A DNA stretch of 62,384 nt, taken from Microcoleus sp. bin38.metabat.b11b12b14.051 (GTDB taxonomy: Bacteria; Cyanobacteriota; Cyanobacteriia; Cyanobacteriales; Microcoleaceae). The translations under genes and the position numbers were made by a program. Under the pieces are notes generated by a model. The model was given only the letters and a program-made list of their open reading frames with translations, made no database searches and was not told the DNA's origin. Shown here piece after piece: positions 59,459 through 62,384 of the stretch. The stretch lies in assembly GCF_013299165.1 (NCBI RefSeq), contig NZ_JAAFKD010000035.1, forward strand, positions 1 to 62,384. The letters are read 5' to 3'. Each line of letters begins with the position of its first letter. The first letter of the stretch is position 1.

Positions 59459-60514
59459 ATGCCGTACCAGTATCTGTACCACGTACTCGCTTTTCTGGTT
59501 TCCGCAGCCGTCGTCCTCTGGAGTACGCCAATAGTTAAAAAAATTGGTCTCAAAAGCGGGCGAGTCGATCGACCAGGCGAGCGAAAAGTCCACCAGCGCC
59601 CTATGGTGCGCTTGGGAGGAGTCTCAATCTTTCTAGGCACTCTGATTGCCCTGTTATGTGTCTGGCTCTCAGGAGGCTTCATCGACGCTAGCGGAGAAGT
59701 TCTCAATCGCAGAGACGAATACCAAGTTTGGGGAGTCACCCTCGGCGGCATCGGATTCTTCCTCATCGGTTTAGCAGACGACTTGTTTTCGCTCTCAGCC
59801 ATAAAACGCTTGCTCATGCAAATTGGCGTATCCAGCATCGCTTGGATGGCAGGCGTACAAATTGAGTTTCTCACAGTTCCCTCCTTGGGACTGACAGATA
59901 TTGGCTGGCTGAGCTTGCCAATTACTGTGATTTGGCTTGTCGGTATGGCCAACGCCATCAACTGGATAGACGGTTTAGACGGTTTAGCAGCAGGAGTTTC
60001 GGGGATTGCAGCAGTTGTCATGCTGATTGTCAGTCTGTCGATGCACCAACCGGCAGCAGCCCTAATTGCAGCAGCTTTAGCTGGTGGCACCTTGGGATTT
60101 CTGCGCTACAACTTCAATCCGGCTCAAATCTTTATGGGAGATGGCGGGGCTTATTTTATCGGGTTTACTCTCGCTGGAGTTGGAGTAATTGGGTTAGTTA
60201 AAACTACGGCTGTGACTTCTGTGTTGTTGCCATATTTAATTTTAGCTGTACCGATTTTAGATATGTCAGCGGTGATTCTCGATCGACTCCGCAACGGCAA
60301 ATCACCCTTTATTGCTGACAAGCGCCACCTCCACCACCGATTGCTGGATGCAGGATTATCCCATCGATTTGCGGTTTTATTTATTTACTCGCTGACACTT
60401 TGGGTAGGAAGTTTAGCCCTAGCTTTTTCAGTTCCAAGTGGCATAATTTACGCTATGGGAGCTACAAGTTTGCTGGGATACGCTAGCTGGAAAGTTTGGA
60501 GACACGCTCGATAG
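59459..60514 (+). CDS. WecA/TagO-like undecaprenyl-phosphate GlcNAc-1-phosphate transferase
   Basis: 351 residues, about ten membrane helices. Conserved cytoplasmic loops: DRPGERKVHQRPMVRLGGVS, LGLTDIGWLSLPITVIW, NAINWIDGLDGLAAGVS (Asp-rich catalytic loop), IFMGDGGAYFIGF and ADKRHLHHRLLDAG. These are the five loop motifs of the MraY/WecA polyprenyl-phosphate N-acetylhexosamine-1-P transferase family; HHRLLD marks the WecA/TagO branch rather than MraY. It primes lipid-linked polysaccharide synthesis at the inner membrane and could start the fucose-containing polymer made by the 44339-49221 cluster (inference). The gene is followed immediately by STRRs. Confidence 0.93.
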   Translation: MPYQYLYHVLAFLVSAAVVLWSTPIVKKIGLKSGRVDRPGERKVHQRPMVRLGGVSIFLGTLIALLCVWLSGGFIDASGEVLNRRDEYQVWGVTLGGIGFFLIGLADDLFSLSAIKRLLMQIGVSSIAWMAGVQIEFLTVPSLGLTDIGWLSLPITVIWLVGMANAINWIDGLDGLAAGVSGIAAVVMLIVSLSMHQPAAALIAAALAGGTLGFLRYNFNPAQIFMGDGGAYFIGFTLAGVGVIGLVKTTAVTSVLLPYLILAVPILDMSAVILDRLRNGKSPFIADKRHLHHRLLDAGLSHRFAVLFIYSLTLWVGSLALAFSVPSGIIYAMGATSLLGYASWKVWRHAR

Positions 60515-60762
60515 ACAGTTGGCAGTTGGCAGTTGGCAGTTGACAGTTGACAGTTGACAGTTGACAGTTGACAGTTAACAGCTAACAGTTAACAGTTAAC
60601 AGCTAACAGTTAACAGTTGGCAGTTACTACCAATGCCCAATGCCCAATGCCCAATGCCCAATGCCCAATGCCCAATGCCCAATGCCCAATGCCCAATGCC
60701 CAATGCCCAATGCCCAATGCCCTGTTTGCCCAATGCCCAATGCCCAATGCCCAATGCCCAAT
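60515..60762. repeat. Two heptamer STRRs, CAGTTGA/CAGTTAA and CCCAATG
   Basis: About 16 units of cagttgg/cagttga/cagttaa (60515-60626) are followed by about 18 units of ccaatgc (60630-60762, interrupted by ccctgtttg). They fill almost the entire gap between the transferase and cinA. Confidence 0.93.
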
Positions 60763-60775
60763 TATGAATAACTAA

Positions 60776-62029
60776 ATGGTTGCTGAAATTATTTGTGTTG
60801 GCACTGAATTGCTGTTAGGCGATATTCTTAACAGCAATTCCCAGTTTTTAGCTAAAGAATTAGCGAGTTTGGGAATCCCTCACTACTATCAAACAGTGGT
60901 GGGAGACAATCCAGAACGCATCAAACAAGTGTTAGAAATTGCTGTGGGTCGATCGCAACTTTTGCTGTTCACCGGAGGTCTCGGCCCCACACCAGACGAC
61001 CTCACAGTCGAAACAATCGCCGATTTTTTTGGTGTTCCCCTGATCGAAAAGCCGGAAATTATCGCCGATATCGAACAAAAATTTGCACGGCGGGGACGCA
61101 GCATGAGTCCCAGCAACCGCAAACAAGCTTTAATTCCCGAAACTGCGGATATTCTGCCCAACCGCAGCGGTTCTGCACCGGGGATTATTTGGCAGCCGGT
61201 TCCCAATGTCACAGTGATGACATTTCCCGGCGTACCCGCGGAAATGCACTTGATGTGGCAAGAAACCGCCGTTCCTTACCTGAAAAATGGCGGCTGGTGT
61301 AGCTCAACTATTTGCAGTCGCACGTTGAAATTTTGGGGCATTGCTGAGTCTGCACTGGCGGAAAAAGTAGATACTTTTCTAAATTTAACTAATCCGACTG
61401 TGGCTCCCTACGCCAATCACGGCGAAGTTAAATTGCGGATTTCGGCCCGCGCTGAGTCGGAAGTGGCTGCGAAAAAGTTAATTGAGCCGATCGAGCAACA
61501 ATTGCTTCAGATTGCCGGCTTAGACTGTTATGGTGCTGATACCGATACCCTCGCCTCGACTGTCGGCAAATTGCTGCTGTTGGCCGGGGAAACTCTGAGT
61601 GTGGCTGAATCCTGCACGGGTGGCGGATTGGGAGCGATGCTGACTGGTGTTCCGGGAAGTTCGAGCTACTTTTTGGGCGGGATTATTTCCTATGACAATC
61701 GGGTTAAGGAAGGATTATTAGGTGTTAATCCCGAAGATTTAGCGGAATTTGGTGCAGTCAGCACCAGCGTCGCAAAACAAATGGCTGCGGGAGTGCGCGC
61801 GAGTCTCAACACCGATTGGGGATTGAGCATTACAGGCATCGCTGGCCCCGGAGGCGGCACGGATGCTAAACCTGTCGGACTGGTTTATATCGGTTTAGCG
61901 GGCCCCGACGGCGAGGCTGAAAGCTTTGAATACCGTTTCGGCGATGGCCGAGGCCGCGATTGGATTCGGCACCTGAGTAGCTGTACGGCGCTCGATCGAC
62001 TCCGGCGTAAATTATTGGCGAAAGCGTAG
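60776..62029 (+). CDS. cinA: CinA family protein (competence/damage-inducible, NMN deamidase-type)
   Basis: 417 residues. The N-terminal MoCF-like domain (1-170) has [40 protein letters not shown] and [15 protein letters not shown]. The C-terminal domain (about 250-417) has [40 protein letters not shown] and [17 protein letters not shown], the signature of NMN amidohydrolase CinA/PncC. Members recycle NMN or ADP-ribose; in some bacteria they are linked to competence. In cyanobacteria the full-length form is normal. It is preceded by the CCCAATG STRR, with no obvious ribosome-binding site before the ATG. Confidence 0.95.
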   Translation: MVAEIICVGTELLLGDILNSNSQFLAKELASLGIPHYYQTVVGDNPERIKQVLEIAVGRSQLLLFTGGLGPTPDDLTVETIADFFGVPLIEKPEIIADIEQKFARRGRSMSPSNRKQALIPETADILPNRSGSAPGIIWQPVPNVTVMTFPGVPAEMHLMWQETAVPYLKNGGWCSSTICSRTLKFWGIAESALAEKVDTFLNLTNPTVAPYANHGEVKLRISARAESEVAAKKLIEPIEQQLLQIAGLDCYGADTDTLASTVGKLLLLAGETLSVAESCTGGGLGAMLTGVPGSSSYFLGGIISYDNRVKEGLLGVNPEDLAEFGAVSTSVAKQMAAGVRASLNTDWGLSITGIAGPGGGTDAKPVGLVYIGLAGPDGEAESFEYRFGDGRGRDWIRHLSSCTALDRLRRKLLAKA

Positions 62030-62130
62030 AAAACATCTAATAATTTGTCAATTGTCAACAGCCAGCAGTAAGCTTAAGCTTTATTTAATAATTGGCATCC
62101 GAGATATTTCAGTAATTTTCCCATTGCCTA

Positions 62131-62158
62131 TTGATTATCTGTAAAGATTCGTTATGAT
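62131..62158 (+). promoter_or_regulatory. Sigma70-type promoter
   Basis: ttgatt (62131) - 16 bp - tatgat (62153) upstream of the last gene. It gives a leader of about 175 nt. Confidence 0.5.
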
Positions 62159-62238
62159 AATAAGACAGGACTGATTTGCAAATATACTGACTCTCTGCTT
62201 TGCTCAACAGCGTTGCCCCAAACAACCAGCAAGCGAGA

Positions 62239-62277
62239 AAGCAAGTTTGACCTTTGTTTTCAAAGTCGTGCTTGCTT
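62239..62277 (+). promoter_or_regulatory. Leader hairpin before the last gene
   Basis: aagcaag / cttgctt arms with an inner gacctttg / caaagtc stem and tttt loop lie between the promoter and the ribosome-binding site. After the stem comes attttc, so it could act as an attenuator or stabiliser. Confidence 0.4.
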
Positions 62278-62340
62278 ATTTTCAGGGATTTAGCCGTCGG
62301 TTTAGCAATCTAGACTATAAAAAAAGGAGCTATCCGTTCA

Positions 62341-62384
62341 ATGGAAGACATTGAAAAGGTGCTGGAACAAATTAAAGAATGGGT
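62341..62384 (+). CDS. Start of an unidentified gene (partial)
   Basis: An ATG at 62341 follows aaaaaaaggag (11 bp before it), and the first 14 codons read MEDIEKVLEQIKEW before the window ends. This short acidic and basic helix is not enough to assign a family. The promoter and leader hairpin upstream support a genuine gene. Confidence 0.6.
   Translation, partial: MEDIEKVLEQIKEW

Overview
The window is chromosomal DNA from a filamentous, non-marine cyanobacterium of the Oscillatoria/Microcoleus/Phormidium type. This is inferred from dense HIP1 octamers (gcgatcgc), heptameric short tandem repeats (CCCTATG, CCCAATG, CCGATGC, TCAACTG types), many palindromic dispersed repeats, and lineage-typical genes: phytochrome with an Rcp1-type regulator, SLH/OprB iron porin, Tic20 homologue, PAP/fibrillin-like protein, vMAP-type HTH with NB-ARC, and CHAT fused to a haemagglutinin domain. 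Gene order is loose, intergenic space is large and mostly repeats, and no rRNA, tRNA or CRISPR array was seen.

Layout. 1-4250: end of a cyclic-nucleotide-binding protein, an 11-copy 68-bp palindromic array, a DUF4870 membrane protein, release factor 3 (prfC), and a repeat block with a 7-copy 98-bp array. 4243-13154: a P-loop ATPase with near-identical 48-residue TPRs, an M48-like membrane protein that appears to lack zinc ligands, an RRM RNA-binding protein and an acidic TerB-like protein. 13418-20473: a 2351-residue exported haemagglutinin-CHAT protein. 20575-28153: a fibrillin-like protein, a carotene-isomerase-like flavoprotein, a CPBP intramembrane protease and the NFACT ribosome-rescue protein RqcH.

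29222-41057 is a signalling block: an RcaC-like regulator (REC-wHTH-HPt-REC-REC), a phytochrome kinase overlapping its Rcp1-type receiver, a 1716-residue kinase with two candidate bilin GAF domains and seven PAS domains, a CheY-like receiver, an Hsp20 pseudogene with two frameshifts, and a degenerate receiver. The gene order suggests a light-responsive phosphorelay. 41504-49221: a zinc-ribbon protein, an iron-uptake porin, and a polysaccharide cluster (GT4 glycosyltransferase, sugar-phosphate transferase, gmd, fcl) for a fucose-containing polymer; the lipid-linked GlcNAc-1-P transferase at 59459 may serve the same pathway. 49565-54344: a DUF4365 nuclease-like pair, a peptidoglycan-binding lysozyme-like enzyme, two small orphan proteins, and an HTH-NB-ARC STAND ATPase. 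54744-62384: housekeeping genes (5-formyl-THF cyclo-ligase, FAH family, Tic20, glyA, WecA-like, cinA).

The main non-coding observations are a pair of 191-bp TA-flanked miniature elements in opposite orientation (25861, 51839), and a 120-bp miniature element with a TACT target duplication inserted into an 81-bp tandem repeat that begins inside the 3' end of the STAND gene (54300-54664). The main protein observations are a phytochrome carrying both the bacteriophytochrome-type N-terminal Cys and the plant/Cph1-type GAF Cys, the M48-like protein with altered metal ligands, and dispersed repeats that have been absorbed in frame into several proteins.
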